The notes: generated by a model from the sequence alone, not told the origin. 64,000 nt of DNA from Senegalia massiliensis (GCF_009911265.1 NZ_QXXA01000004.1:302692-366691); one strand, 5' to 3'; shown: positions 44,623 through 54,426, counted from the stretch's first letter. Made by a program: numbers and translations.

Positions 44623-46473
44623 TTAACTAACTTCATCTTTTTTAAATTGAGAATTATATAATTCTGAATAAAATCCATTTTTCTGTAATAGCTCATCATG
44701 GCTTCCTTGTTCTATAATATCACCTTGATTCATAACTAATATTAAATCAGCATCACGTATAGTTGATAACCTATGAGCTATAATAAAACTAGTTCTATCT
44801 TTCATTAAATGATCCATTGCCTTTTGAATTTGAATTTCAGTACGAGTATCTATAGAACTTGTAGCTTCATCAAGTATTAAAATTCTTGGATCTTTCAATA
44901 TTGCTCTTGCAATTGTAATAAGTTGCTTTTGACCTGAGGATACATTTGTAGCTTCTTCATTTAATATCATATCATATCCATTTGGAAGATGGTGAACAAA
45001 GCTGTCTACATGTGCTGCTTTTGCTGCTGCTATAACTTCTTCATCTATTGCATCAAGACGACCATATCTTATATTTTCCATTATACTACCATTATAAAGC
45101 CATGTATCTTGAAGTACCATTCCAAATTTTCTTCTTAAATCAGATCTAGTAAAATCTTTTATATTATGACCATCAATTAAAATTTCACCTTCATCTATAT
45201 CATAAAATCTCATCAGAAGTTTTACTATTGTAGTTTTACCAGCACCAGTAGGTCCTACTAAAGCTATCTTTTGTCCTGGTTTTATGTCAGCTGAAAAATC
45301 ATTGATAATTGTTTCTTCTTTATTGTATCCAAAATTAACATGATTAAAAGTAACTCTTCCATCTACTTTTTCTAAATTAACAGGAGTTGTAGTTTCTTTT
45401 ATTTCCTCATCTTCTTCTAAAAATTCAAATACTCTCTCTGCAGAAGCTGCAGTTTGTTGGAGTATATTTGAAATATTTGCTACTTGAGAAATAGGTTGTG
45501 TAAATTGCCTTACATATTGTATAAATGCTTGAATATCTCCAACTTGTATAGTTCTTTTAGCTGCTAGATAACCACCTAATATACTTACTACTACATATCC
45601 AATATTTCCCACAAAATTCATAAGTGGCATCATAATGCTAGTTAAAAATTGTGATTTCCATGCAGCTCCATAAAGTCTTTTATTTCTTTTATTAAATTCA
45701 TTAATACTTTTTTCCTCTCCATTAAATGCTTTTACTACAATATGTCCACTATACATCTCTTCCACATGACCATTCACATTACCTAAATAATCTTGTTGCT
45801 GTTTAAAAAATTTCTGAGATTTCTTTACTATAGTCATTATAAGAATTAGAGAAATAGGTATAGTAATAAGAGAAGCTAAAGTCATTATCCAGCTTATACT
45901 AATCATCATAATGAGTACACCTATTATAGTGGTAACTGAGGTAATTATTTGAGTTAAACTTTGATTAAGTGTCTGACTTAAAGTATCTACATCATTAGTA
46001 ACTCTAGATAATACTTCACCTTTACTTGTAGTATCAAAATATTTAAGTGGCATAAGATTTATTTTTTTTGATATATCCTTCCTCAGTTTGTAACTAACCT
46101 TCATAGACACTCCAGACATTACATAGTTTTGAACATAACGGAATAATGAACTTATTACATATAACCCTAAAAGTAATAAAATGGTATTTCTAATGTAAAT
46201 AAAATCTATACTACCAGTACCTGCAATTTTTGATACAATCCCTTCAAAAAGCTTGGTAGTAACACGCCCGAGTATCTTAGGTCCTACTATTAAAAATATA
46301 GTACTTGCTATAGCAAATAAGATTACTATTATAATTGAAATCTTATATACACTCAAATAATTAATTAACTTTTTCATAGTACCTTTAAAATCTTTTGCCT
46401 TTTCTCCACCTTTCATCATTCCATGAGGACCACCTTTCATAGGCCCTTGATGCTTTGGTTTCTTTTCTCTCAT
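44623..46473 (-). CDS. Heterodimeric ABC exporter, subunit with canonical ATPase site
   Basis: 616 aa: a basic Gly/Pro/Met-rich N-terminus (about 1-35), six transmembrane helices, then a nucleotide-binding domain with Walker A GPTGAGKTT, signature VSSGQKQLITIARAIL, Walker B LILDEATSSID and switch His in IAHRLST. The catalytic Glu is present. Partner of the 741-aa protein (4-nt overlap). Resembles the MarR-linked multidrug exporters of Firmicutes (BmrCD or YfiBC type). Substrate unknown. Confidence 0.92.
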   Translation of the reverse strand: MREKKPKHQGPMKGGPHGMMKGGEKAKDFKGTMKKLINYLSVYKISIIIVILFAIASTIFLIVGPKILGRVTTKLFEGIVSKIAGTGSIDFIYIRNTILLLLGLYVISSLFRYVQNYVMSGVSMKVSYKLRKDISKKINLMPLKYFDTTSKGEVLSRVTNDVDTLSQTLNQSLTQIITSVTTIIGVLIMMISISWIMTLASLITIPISLILIMTIVKKSQKFFKQQQDYLGNVNGHVEEMYSGHIVVKAFNGEEKSINEFNKRNKRLYGAAWKSQFLTSIMMPLMNFVGNIGYVVVSILGGYLAAKRTIQVGDIQAFIQYVRQFTQPISQVANISNILQQTAASAERVFEFLEEDEEIKETTTPVNLEKVDGRVTFNHVNFGYNKEETIINDFSADIKPGQKIALVGPTGAGKTTIVKLLMRFYDIDEGEILIDGHNIKDFTRSDLRRKFGMVLQDTWLYNGSIMENIRYGRLDAIDEEVIAAAKAAHVDSFVHHLPNGYDMILNEEATNVSSGQKQLITIARAILKDPRILILDEATSSIDTRTEIQIQKAMDHLMKDRTSFIIAHRLSTIRDADLILVMNQGDIIEQGSHDELLQKNGFYSELYNSQFKKDEVS

Positions 46474-48695
46474 GCTAATTCCTCCTTTGAAAGCTGGGAT
46501 TCAGCTATTTCTCTATAAGGTTTACAGTTTCTAAGTAATTCCCTATGTTTTCCTTTTCCTACAATTTCTCCTTCATCCAATACTATTATTTGCTCTGCAT
46601 TCATTATACTTGCAACTCTTTGTGCTACTATTATAATAGTACTATTTTCTATTCTTTCATTAAGTGCTTTCCTAAGAGCAGAATCTGTTTTGAAATCAAG
46701 CGCTGAAAAACTATCATCAAATAAAAATATTTCAGGTTTTTTCATAAGGGCTCTTGCTATAGAAAGTCTCTGTTTTTGTCCACCAGATACATTAGAACCA
46801 CCTTGAGAAATTGGTGATCTGAACTCTTCTTCTTTTTCTTTAATGAATTCCATTGATTGAGAAATTTCTGCCGCTTTTATTAAATCTTCTTTTTCAGCAT
46901 CTTCATCTCCATATTTTAAATTTGATTCAATTGTACCACTAAATAATATACTTTTTTGAGGAACATAACCTATTTTTTCCCTTAAATCATGTTGAGATAC
47001 TTTTCTTATATCTACACCATCTACAAGTATTTCACCACTTGTTACATCTTGAAATCTTGGTATTAAATTTAAAAGAGTAGTTTTACCAGAACCAGTAGAA
47101 CCAATTATAGCTGTAGTTTCACCTGGTAATGCTTCAAAGTCTATATTTTTTAACATGTCTTCTTCTGCTCCATCATATCTAAAAGATACATTTTTAAATT
47201 CTACTACTCCTTTTAACGAATTATCAAATTCTTTAGGATTTTCAGGATCTTTTATTTCTAACTCAGTATCCAACACTTCTACTATACGATTAGCTGAAAC
47301 AGAAGCTCTTGGAATAAGTATGAACATCATAGACATCATTAAAAATGCAAAAATAATCTGCATTGCATATTGCATATAAGCCATCATATCCCCAACTTGC
47401 ATATTTGCATCAGCAATCCTATGAGCTCCTACCCATACTATTAGTATAGTGACTCCATTCATTATAAGCATCATTGCAGGATACATTAATGCCATTACCC
47501 TATTTATAAAAAGGTTTGTATTTGTAAGCTTTTTATTGGCTTTGTCAAATCTATTTTCTTCAAATTCTTGATTACTAAATGCCCTTATAACCATCATACC
47601 TGATAAATTTTCACGTGTAACTAAATTAAGTTTATCAATTAGTTTTTGTACTATCTTAAATTTAGGCATCACTACTATAATTAAAATAGAAACTAAACCT
47701 AATAAAGCTATTACAGCTACCCCTATAATCCAAGACATAGAAGCACTTTTACCTATAGCTTTTATTACTCCACCAATACCCATGATTGGAGCAAAAAATA
47801 CCATTCTTATCATTATTACAATTAAATTTTGTATTTGAGTTATATCATTAGTAGTTCTTGTAATAAGGGATGATGAAGAAAATTTATCTAATTCTCTTAT
47901 AGAAAATCTTTCTACATGAGTAAAAACATCATATCGTAAATTACGTGCAAGTCCTGCTGCAGTTTTTGAGGCTAAAAATCCAACTATTACAATACTAATA
48001 GCACTTATTAAAGCTACTAATAACATCTTTAATCCTGCTTTTAAAATATAATTAGTTTGGATTTTATCTACATCCATACCAAGAGCTGAATACTCAGCTT
48101 TAACTGCTCCTACTGCAGATTGAATTAACATATCTTCACCTAATGCGTCTATTCTTTCATTCATTTGTTTATCTATTTCTTGCCTTTGGTTAGTTGGTAA
48201 ATTTTCAATTATATCATATATATCAGTATCAGCTGGTATCTCTGTACCATTAAATTCTATTACTCCACCTTTAGCATTATTTTGAATTTGCTCTATACCT
48301 GATACAGTTACAAGTGCTCTACCTATAATACTATTTAAGTATTCAATTTTTTCATCATCTATATCTTTCAATACATATATAGATGACTCAGCTAAATTTG
48401 GATATTCTTCTAAATAATCATCATAATTTTTATTGCTTTCATCAATAAAAATATAATTATTTGATACTTCTTTCTTTTCTTCTTCATTCATAAATATTTT
48501 TATTTTATCCATCAAACTTTTTCTCATAGCTTCTGGAGTAGCTTCTGTAATACCACCTTGTTGAATACCTTTATTAACTATATCTGCCATATAGTCAGGA
48601 AGTGAAAGTTCTGCCATAGCTTGAATAAATAAGAAAATAACCGCAAATATAATTAACATCTTAAATGGTTTAAGATATTTAGCTAATTTAGTCAT
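46470..48695 (-). CDS. Heterodimeric ABC exporter, subunit with degenerate ATPase site
   Basis: 741 aa. After the first membrane helix there is an unusually long extracytoplasmic insert (about residues 45-210, charged, rich in Asp/Glu/Asn) before the second helix. The nucleotide-binding domain has Walker A GSTGSGKTT and signature VSGGQKQRLSIARAL, but Walker B ends in FLFDDSFSALD, with Asp in place of the catalytic Glu, and the switch region reads VAQRVAS with Gln instead of His. Such a degenerate site is known in one half of heterodimeric exporters. Lies 14 nt after the MarR gene. Confidence 0.92.
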   Translation of the reverse strand: MTKLAKYLKPFKMLIIFAVIFLFIQAMAELSLPDYMADIVNKGIQQGGITEATPEAMRKSLMDKIKIFMNEEEKKEVSNNYIFIDESNKNYDDYLEEYPNLAESSIYVLKDIDDEKIEYLNSIIGRALVTVSGIEQIQNNAKGGVIEFNGTEIPADTDIYDIIENLPTNQRQEIDKQMNERIDALGEDMLIQSAVGAVKAEYSALGMDVDKIQTNYILKAGLKMLLVALISAISIVIVGFLASKTAAGLARNLRYDVFTHVERFSIRELDKFSSSSLITRTTNDITQIQNLIVIMIRMVFFAPIMGIGGVIKAIGKSASMSWIIGVAVIALLGLVSILIIVVMPKFKIVQKLIDKLNLVTRENLSGMMVIRAFSNQEFEENRFDKANKKLTNTNLFINRVMALMYPAMMLIMNGVTILIVWVGAHRIADANMQVGDMMAYMQYAMQIIFAFLMMSMMFILIPRASVSANRIVEVLDTELEIKDPENPKEFDNSLKGVVEFKNVSFRYDGAEEDMLKNIDFEALPGETTAIIGSTGSGKTTLLNLIPRFQDVTSGEILVDGVDIRKVSQHDLREKIGYVPQKSILFSGTIESNLKYGDEDAEKEDLIKAAEISQSMEFIKEKEEEFRSPISQGGSNVSGGQKQRLSIARALMKKPEIFLFDDSFSALDFKTDSALRKALNERIENSTIIIVAQRVASIMNAEQIIVLDEGEIVGKGKHRELLRNCKPYREIAESQLSKEELA

Positions 48696-48709
48696 TATAT
48701 TTCAACCCC

Positions 48710-49147
48710 TTACTTTTTTTCATTTCTATCTAATACTTTTTTTAAGGTTTCAAGTCCTTCATATATTTTTTCAATTTCTTCTTTTGTACCATTTTTTATA
48801 ATATCATCTATTTTATTTTCAACTTTAGAAAAATGATTTTTAGATTTCTCTTTAAAAGAAGGTGTTATCTTTACATGAACAACTCTTCTATCCTCTTTAC
48901 TTCTGATTCTCTCAATATATCCTTGTTTTTCCATTCTATCTACTATTCCTGAAACTGTACTATTTGAAAGTCCCATTTTTTGACTTATATCACTTATTTT
49001 CATCTCTTCATATTTGCTCAATATTCCTATAAGCATACCTTGTGGTCCTGTCAAATTCATTTCTTTAAATTCATCTTCTATATTACGTTTCATAGTATCC
49101 ATTACATTTTTTAATAATTTAACTATACTTATTCCATTATTTTTCAT
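48710..49147 (-). CDS. MarR family transcriptional regulator
   Basis: 145 aa winged-helix protein: KISDISQKMGLSNSTVSGIVDRMEKQGYIERIRSKEDRRVVHVKIT includes the recognition helix and the wing. First gene of the exporter operon, so it probably represses its own operon until a toxic substrate binds. An inverted repeat just upstream (49171-49201) is a likely operator. Confidence 0.93.
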   Translation of the reverse strand: MKNNGISIVKLLKNVMDTMKRNIEDEFKEMNLTGPQGMLIGILSKYEEMKISDISQKMGLSNSTVSGIVDRMEKQGYIERIRSKEDRRVVHVKITPSFKEKSKNHFSKVENKIDDIIKNGTKEEIEKIYEGLETLKKVLDRNEKK

Positions 49148-49170
49148 TAATACACCTCATCTTTAAAACT

Positions 49171-49201
49171 ATTTCGTATAGCAATATTTAGTATACGAAA
49201 T
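49171..49201. promoter_or_regulatory. Probable MarR operator
   Basis: ATTTCGTATA and TATACGAAAT, a perfect 10-bp inverted repeat with an 11-nt spacer, 24 nt before the MarR start codon. Position and symmetry fit autoregulation. Confidence 0.65.
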
Positions 49202-49244
49202 ATATTCTATCCTTATTATTATTAATTGTCAACATTTTTCATAA

Positions 49245-49270
49245 AAAAAACTCCTATTTAGGAGTTTTTT
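49245..49270 (-). terminator. Intrinsic terminator after the nitroreductase gene
   Basis: AAAAAACTCCT and AGGAGTTTTTT pair across a 4-nt loop; T-runs in both directions. Confidence 0.88.
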
Positions 49271-49300
49271 ATTAATTATAAAATTTATAAAATATGATAT

Positions 49301-49696
49301 TTAAGTATTTTCATTTCTCTCTTTAAAGAAATTAATATCTATCATAACTTCTTCTAAAGATAAAAATCCCCATGAAGTACCTGTATCAAATTTATTATAA
49401 TTATTTTTTTTATTGTTACGTTTAAATGTATTTTTAGAAATTGCAATTGCAAGTACAGGTGCTTTTTTTGCCCAACTATTTCCTTTCATTAATAATTCCC
49501 TTAATATTTCTACATCATTATCTTCATAAGCTACAATATATCTCCATGGTTGCTCATTAAAACAAGATGGTGCATATCTAGCAGCTTCAAACATAGCTTT
49601 TAAATCTTCAAGTGGTACTTTTTCATTACTAAATTCTCTAGGAGACCATCTCTCCTTAATAACCTTCATTACATCGTAATTAAATTGTCTTTCCAT
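49301..49696 (-). pseudogene. Nitroreductase family protein, apparently C-terminally truncated
   Basis: 131 aa from the ATG at 49696 (GGAG 8 nt upstream). The FMN-binding nitroreductase N-terminal two thirds is well kept: KERWSPREFSNEKVPLEDL, ARYAPSCFNEQPWRYIVAY, GNSWAKKAPVLAIAIS and FDTGTSWGFLSLE. Normal members continue for another 50-60 residues (a GxxTHxMxGFD segment and the final FMN-binding strand), whereas here it ends after 18 unrelated residues (EVMIDINFFKERNENT and stop). No continuation was seen in other frames downstream, so a deletion is more likely than a frameshift. Either a decaying gene or a shortened variant. Confidence 0.65.
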
Positions 49697-49816
49697 CACA
49701 ACCACTCCAATTTGTTTTATTACTATTTAATATATTACCCTTATTATATTGTTTTAAATAGTATGTATAAGGTATAAAATATATATAAGAACTTAAAATA
49801 TGGAAAGGGGATAAAT

Positions 49817-50839
49817 ATGGGTCAAAAAATATTAGATATCAAAGATTTTAGTTTTAGAGATGAAGTAGGTGATCCCTTTATTATAAGAATGCACCATTTA
49901 GATCATTATCCTAAAGGTAATGGGAAAATGGGAGTCAAAAAAGAAAAATTAGAACATAAAAATCTAGGTGAAGATTTTGATTTTAATAGTAATTTTAAAA
50001 TGTATTATGGAAAAGATGTTCCTGGATTTCCAGTACACCCACATAGGGGATTTGAAACTATTACAATAGTTTTGAAAGGCTTTGTTGATCATTCTGATTC
50101 AGCAGGTTTAACTGGAAGATATGGTAATGGAGATGTGCAATGGATGACTGCAGGTAAAGGTATGCAACATGCTGAAATGTTTCCTCTAGTTTATGATGAT
50201 AAAGAAAACACATTAGAATTATTTCAAATATGGCTTAATTTGCCACGTAAAAATAAATTTGTAGAACCACATTATAAAATGTTATGGAATGAAGATATAC
50301 CTATAGTTAAGGAAATAAATGAAAATGGCAATATAGCATATATTAAAGTAATATCTGGATCATATAAAAATACTAATTCACTAGACCCAAATCCTGACTC
50401 TTGGGCAAATGATAAAAATAATAATGTAAACATTTGGATAATTAATATGGAACCAAATTCAAGTATAGATATTCCAAAGATTTCTTCTACTTTAAATAGA
50501 AAATTATATCTATATAAAGGTGGAAATATATATATTGATGGTACTGAAATAAAAAACCCAAAAACCATTAACCTTAATGGAAATGAACAAATAAAAGTAA
50601 CTAATGGTGATGAAAATAGTTACCTTCTACTATTAGAAGGAGAACCTATTGGAGAAAAAGTAGTTAATTATGGGCCTTTTGTGATGACCTCTATGGAAGA
50701 AATACATGAAGCTTATAGAGATTATGAAAAAAATCATTTTGGTGGATGGCCTTGGGAAAAAGAAGGTCCTGTTAACCCAAAGGAAAAAGAAAGATTTGCA
50801 AAATATAGCAAAGAAAATATAGTTTATCCTAAAAAATAA
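49817..50839 (+). CDS. Pirin family protein
   Basis: 340 aa bicupin. The N-terminal cupin carries the metal ligands: HPHRGFETIT (two His), His in GKGMQHAEM and its Glu. RDEVGDPFIIRMHHLDHYP and the C-terminal HFGGWPWEKEGP are typical of a pirin subgroup longer than classic pirins. Bacterial pirins have been linked to quercetinase activity or to control of pyruvate metabolism; role here unknown. Plus strand, single gene, ATG behind AAAGGGG, divergent from the nitroreductase. Confidence 0.9.
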   Translation: MGQKILDIKDFSFRDEVGDPFIIRMHHLDHYPKGNGKMGVKKEKLEHKNLGEDFDFNSNFKMYYGKDVPGFPVHPHRGFETITIVLKGFVDHSDSAGLTGRYGNGDVQWMTAGKGMQHAEMFPLVYDDKENTLELFQIWLNLPRKNKFVEPHYKMLWNEDIPIVKEINENGNIAYIKVISGSYKNTNSLDPNPDSWANDKNNNVNIWIINMEPNSSIDIPKISSTLNRKLYLYKGGNIYIDGTEIKNPKTINLNGNEQIKVTNGDENSYLLLLEGEPIGEKVVNYGPFVMTSMEEIHEAYRDYEKNHFGGWPWEKEGPVNPKEKERFAKYSKENIVYPKK

Positions 50840-50875
50840 TAATCTGCCTTAATATATTAAGGCAGATTATTATTT
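50834..50875. terminator. Bidirectional intrinsic terminator
   Basis: A perfect 42-nt palindrome between the convergent pirin (plus) and AGCS symporter (minus) genes. Runs of A and T at the ends let it serve both directions. Confidence 0.88.
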
Positions 50876-50878
50876 AGA

Positions 50879-52246
50879 TTAACTTATATTCTGACTTTTA
50901 TTTTTCTTTTTTGAATCAAACTCATTTACTGCCTTAACTACTAATGCTGATAACCCAACAAGAGCTATAAGGTTAGGAATTACCATTAAAGCATTAAACA
51001 TATCTGCTAATGCCCAAACAAGTTCTACATCTAATAATGTTCCTACCACTATACATATAAGAACTAATGCTCTATAATATTTTACTCCACCTTTTCCAAA
51101 TAAATATTTTATATTAAGTTCTCCAAAAAAGTACCAGCCTATTATAGTTGAAAAAGCAAAGAAAAATAATGCTACGGCTATAAATTGTAATCCAAAATCA
51201 CCAAAATTACTAAATCCTAATCTAAATCCTTCTTGAGTTAATTCAGAACTTGTAAGACCAGTTTCAAATGCACCAGTAGTTAATATTACAAGAGCTGTTA
51301 TAGTACAAACTATTCCAGTATCAACTATAACACCTAACATAGAAACATATCCTTGTTGTACTGGATGATCTACTTTAGCTACTGCATGGGCATGAGGAGT
51401 TGAACCCATACCTGCTTCATTTGAAAATAATCCTCTTGCAACACCATATCTTAAAGTTTCTTTTACAGTTGCACCTATAAATCCTCCTGTTGCAGCACGA
51501 GGATTAAATGCTCCCCACACAATCATTTTAAGTGCTGGTAATATCTCCGAATAATTAATTGCTAAAACTACTATACCACCTAATATATATAAAGCCGCCA
51601 TAAATGGAACTACTTTTTCTGTAAATGAAGCTATACGACTTACTCCACCTAATAATATTAATGCTGCTAAAGCTGCTACTATGATTCCAATAACTATTTT
51701 AGGAATAGGAAAAGCATTATTTACTGCAAGTCCTATAGAATTGGATTGTACCATACTTCCCATAAATCCAAGAGCGAATATAATTGAAATTGAGAAAAAT
51801 CCTGCTAAAAATTTACTTTTTAAGCCATATCTTAAGTAATATGCAGGTCCTCCAACTAATTCTCCATTTATACTTCTGTTATATGTTTGAGCTAAAACTG
51901 CTTCTGCAAATATTGTTCCCATACCAAAGAATCCACTAATCCACATCCAGAATATTGCTCCAGGTCCTCCTGCTGCTATAGCTGTTGCAACTCCTGCTAA
52001 GTTTCCTGTTCCAACTTGTGCTGCTATAGCTGTAGAAAGCGATTGAAAAGCTGACATACCAACATCTTCTGTTTCCTTTTCTGGCTTACTAAATACTTCC
52101 TTAAATATTGACTTGATTTTTGTAACTTGAATAAATCTCAACCTAAAAGTAAAAAGAATACCTGTCCCGAGTAATGCAACTAACATTACTGGCCCCCATA
52201 GAAAACCATTAATAATTTCAATAATATCCACTATAAATCCCTCCAA
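50879..52246 (-). CDS. Alanine/glycine:cation symporter (AGCS family)
   Basis: 455 aa with about ten membrane helices. Family signature: TAIAAQVGTGNLAGVATAIAAGGPGAIFWMWISGFFGMGTIFAEAVLAQ around residues 70-120, and RGLFSNEAGMGSTPHAHAVAKV in the middle. Takes up alanine, glycine or related amino acids with sodium. Fits a Stickland fermenter. Single gene; nothing definite was recognised in the 216 nt shared with the divergent NlpC/P60 gene, apart from a TATAAT at 52418. Confidence 0.93.
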   Translation of the reverse strand: MEGFIVDIIEIINGFLWGPVMLVALLGTGILFTFRLRFIQVTKIKSIFKEVFSKPEKETEDVGMSAFQSLSTAIAAQVGTGNLAGVATAIAAGGPGAIFWMWISGFFGMGTIFAEAVLAQTYNRSINGELVGGPAYYLRYGLKSKFLAGFFSISIIFALGFMGSMVQSNSIGLAVNNAFPIPKIVIGIIVAALAALILLGGVSRIASFTEKVVPFMAALYILGGIVVLAINYSEILPALKMIVWGAFNPRAATGGFIGATVKETLRYGVARGLFSNEAGMGSTPHAHAVAKVDHPVQQGYVSMLGVIVDTGIVCTITALVILTTGAFETGLTSSELTQEGFRLGFSNFGDFGLQFIAVALFFFAFSTIIGWYFFGELNIKYLFGKGGVKYYRALVLICIVVGTLLDVELVWALADMFNALMVIPNLIALVGLSALVVKAVNEFDSKKKNKSQNIS

Positions 52247-52462
52247 TTTTTTATAAGTTGTATATTTAATAAAAACGTAAGAAAACGTTTGTTAAAATTA
52301 TATCTTTATAGTTACAAAAACCTTCAAAAAGAAACAATCTAAAGCTTAAAAATAAAACTTTTTCGAAATATTACAATTTAATTACAGAAAACCCTTTCAA
52401 TTGTTACTATTATATTATATAATGATAATCAAGATATAAAACTATTAAAGGAGGCGTATGTT

Positions 52463-53743
52463 TTGGCATTAAAAAAACATGCTTTAAAAAGTACAGTAGC
52501 AACTTTAACACTTATGGCCGTTTTAGCAATGGGATTACCTGCTAATGCACAATTAGGAGATCAGCTTTTAAAAAGAGGAATGCGTGATGCTGATGTTAAA
52601 GTATTGCAACAACACCTAAAAGACTTAGGACATATGAATTATAATGGGACAACAACATATTACGGATATATTACAGAAAATGCAGTAAGGGATTTTCAAA
52701 GGGCAAATGGTTTAAAAGTTGATGGTTATTTTGGCCCTAACACTTCAAAAGCATTAAATAATAAAATAAACAAAACAAATTCTAGTTCAAACTCTACAAA
52801 TACTAATACTTCACTATTTAACTATACAAGAGTATTAAAATATGGTTCTAGAGGTCAAGATGTAAAATCATTACAATCTATACTTAAATCATTAGGACAT
52901 TATAGTTCAAGTATAGATGGTATTTTTGGTTCTGGCACAAGAAGTGCTGTAAGGAATTTCCAAAGATCACAAAGAATTAGTGTGGATGGATACTTCGGTC
53001 CTAATTCTTATAAGTACTTAAAAAATACTTTAAGTGGAAACACCAGCCCATCTAATCCAGCACCAGATCAAAAACCAAGTAATAATACTGGACTTTTAAC
53101 TTACAAAAGAGTATTAAAATATGGTTCTAGAGGGCAAGATGTAAAATCATTACAATCTGCACTTGATAAATTGAATTATTATAGTTCAGGTATAGATGGT
53201 ATTTACGGTTCTGGTACAAGAAGTGCTGTAAGGAATTTCCAAAGAGCTGCTCATATTGCAGTAGATGGATATGCTGGACCTAATACTATAAAAACAATCA
53301 ACAAAGCGTTGAATGGTGAATTACCAAATCGTGGTGGCTCAACTGGAAGTAATACAAATAATAGTAGTAGAGACAAATTAACTCAAAACATAATAAATGA
53401 ATCTAAAAAGTACTTAGGAGTACCTTATCGTTATGCTGGTTCTACTCCATCAGGTTTTGATTGTTCAGGTTATACACAATATGTATATAGAAAATTGGGT
53501 ATAAGTCTTTCTCGTAGTTCAGTAGGTCAAGCTAATAATGGATCTAGAGTAAGTAGAAACAATTTAAAACCTGGAGACTTAGTTATATTTGAAGGTACTT
53601 ATAAACCTGGTCCAAGTCATACAGGTATATACTTAGGAAATGATATGTTTATAAGTGCTACTTCTTCAAAAGGAATTGCTATTGCAAGTTTAAATAGTAA
53701 TTACTGGGGTTCACACTATGCATACGGTAGAAGAGTTTATTAA
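52463..53743 (+). CDS. NlpC/P60 peptidoglycan endopeptidase with three peptidoglycan-binding domains
   Basis: 426 aa from a TTG, 8 nt after AAAGGAGG (the ATG at 52458 soon hits a stop). Signal peptide ends at NANAQ-like PANAQ (about 30). Three PG_binding_1 repeats follow (about 33-98, 123-188, 218-283), joined by Ser/Asn/Thr/Pro-rich linkers, then the C-terminal NlpC/P60 domain with catalytic Cys in GFDCSGYTQYVY and His in PSHTGIYLG. A secreted wall hydrolase cutting stem peptides. Repeats 2 and 3 are nearly identical at DNA level, a recent duplication. Confidence 0.94.
   Translation: MALKKHALKSTVATLTLMAVLAMGLPANAQLGDQLLKRGMRDADVKVLQQHLKDLGHMNYNGTTTYYGYITENAVRDFQRANGLKVDGYFGPNTSKALNNKINKTNSSSNSTNTNTSLFNYTRVLKYGSRGQDVKSLQSILKSLGHYSSSIDGIFGSGTRSAVRNFQRSQRISVDGYFGPNSYKYLKNTLSGNTSPSNPAPDQKPSNNTGLLTYKRVLKYGSRGQDVKSLQSALDKLNYYSSGIDGIYGSGTRSAVRNFQRAAHIAVDGYAGPNTIKTINKALNGELPNRGGSTGSNTNNSSRDKLTQNIINESKKYLGVPYRYAGSTPSGFDCSGYTQYVYRKLGISLSRSSVGQANNGSRVSRNNLKPGDLVIFEGTYKPGPSHTGIYLGNDMFISATSSKGIAIASLNSNYWGSHYAYGRRVY
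52829..53160 (+). repeat. Recent internal duplication within the cell-wall hydrolase gene
   Basis: About 50 nt beginning AGAGTATTAAAATATGG at 52829 recur at 53107 with one mismatch, and matching segments continue through the second and third peptidoglycan-binding repeats (for example AGAAGTGCTGTAAGG in both). Confidence 0.8.
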
Positions 53744-53757
53744 TATATTGAATATTT

Positions 53758-53785
53758 AAAGCATCGCTTTTGCGATGCTTTTTTA
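53758..53785 (+). terminator. Intrinsic terminator after the NlpC/P60 gene
   Basis: AAAGCATCGC and GCGATGCTTT form a 10-bp stem with a TTTT loop, followed by TTTTAATTTT on the plus strand. Confidence 0.9.
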
Positions 53786-53856
53786 ATTTTTATTGATTTT
53801 TAGAAACAGTTTTGTTATAGTATGTTTTAAATACTTATATAAGAGAGGACGAAAAA

Positions 53857-54426
53857 ATGGATAAATTAAAACAAATGATTCTGTCTAAAGGTGAAACAAG
53901 AGAAGGTAATATTCTTAAGGTTGATAGCTTTTTAAATCATCAACTTGATTCAGAATTCCTATATGAAATAGGTAAAGAATTTTATAATTATTTTAAAAAT
54001 GAAAATATAACTAAAATTGTTACAATTGAAGTAAGTGGTGTAGCGATAGCTGCTATGGCAGCATTATTTTTTAAAGTTCCAGTAGTTTTTGCAAAAAAAT
54101 CTGAAAGTCTAAATCTAGATAAAAATATTTACAAAGGAAAGGTCTATTCTTATACTAAAAGAAAAGAGTATAATGTAATGGTAAGCAAAAGATATCTTAA
54201 TAAAGAAGATAATCTTCTAGTTATAGATGACTTTTTAGCACAAGGTAATGCAATGAAAGGACTTATTGATATTATAGATCAAAGTGGTGCTACAATTAAA
54301 GGCATTGGAATAGTTATAGAAAAAGGATTTCAATCAGGAGGAACTTATCTCAGAGAAAATGGTTATAATTTAAAAAGTCTAGCTATAGTAGAACAAATAA
54401 CAAAAAAAGGCATTACTTTTGGATAA
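53857..54426 (+). CDS. xpt: Xanthine phosphoribosyltransferase
   Basis: 189 aa. Salvages xanthine to XMP with PRPP. The PRPP-binding motif is LLVIDDFLAQGNAM (about 123-136), and the N-terminal DSFLNHQLDS and TIEVSGVAIAAMAAL match Xpt. No purine riboswitch was recognised in the 75 nt upstream. It gives the cell a salvage route competing with the purine catabolic island. The last codons lie inside a terminator stem. Confidence 0.93.
   Translation: MDKLKQMILSKGETREGNILKVDSFLNHQLDSEFLYEIGKEFYNYFKNENITKIVTIEVSGVAIAAMAALFFKVPVVFAKKSESLNLDKNIYKGKVYSYTKRKEYNVMVSKRYLNKEDNLLVIDDFLAQGNAMKGLIDIIDQSGATIKGIGIVIEKGFQSGGTYLRENGYNLKSLAIVEQITKKGITFG

Noticed and set aside
52415..52433. Fur-box-like ATAATGATAATCA before the NlpC/P60 gene
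   Set aside because: Only a partial match, overlapping a TATAAT -10 in very AT-rich DNA; expected by chance.
53782..53856. Purine riboswitch before xpt
   Set aside because: The short leader lacks the conserved purine aptamer core.
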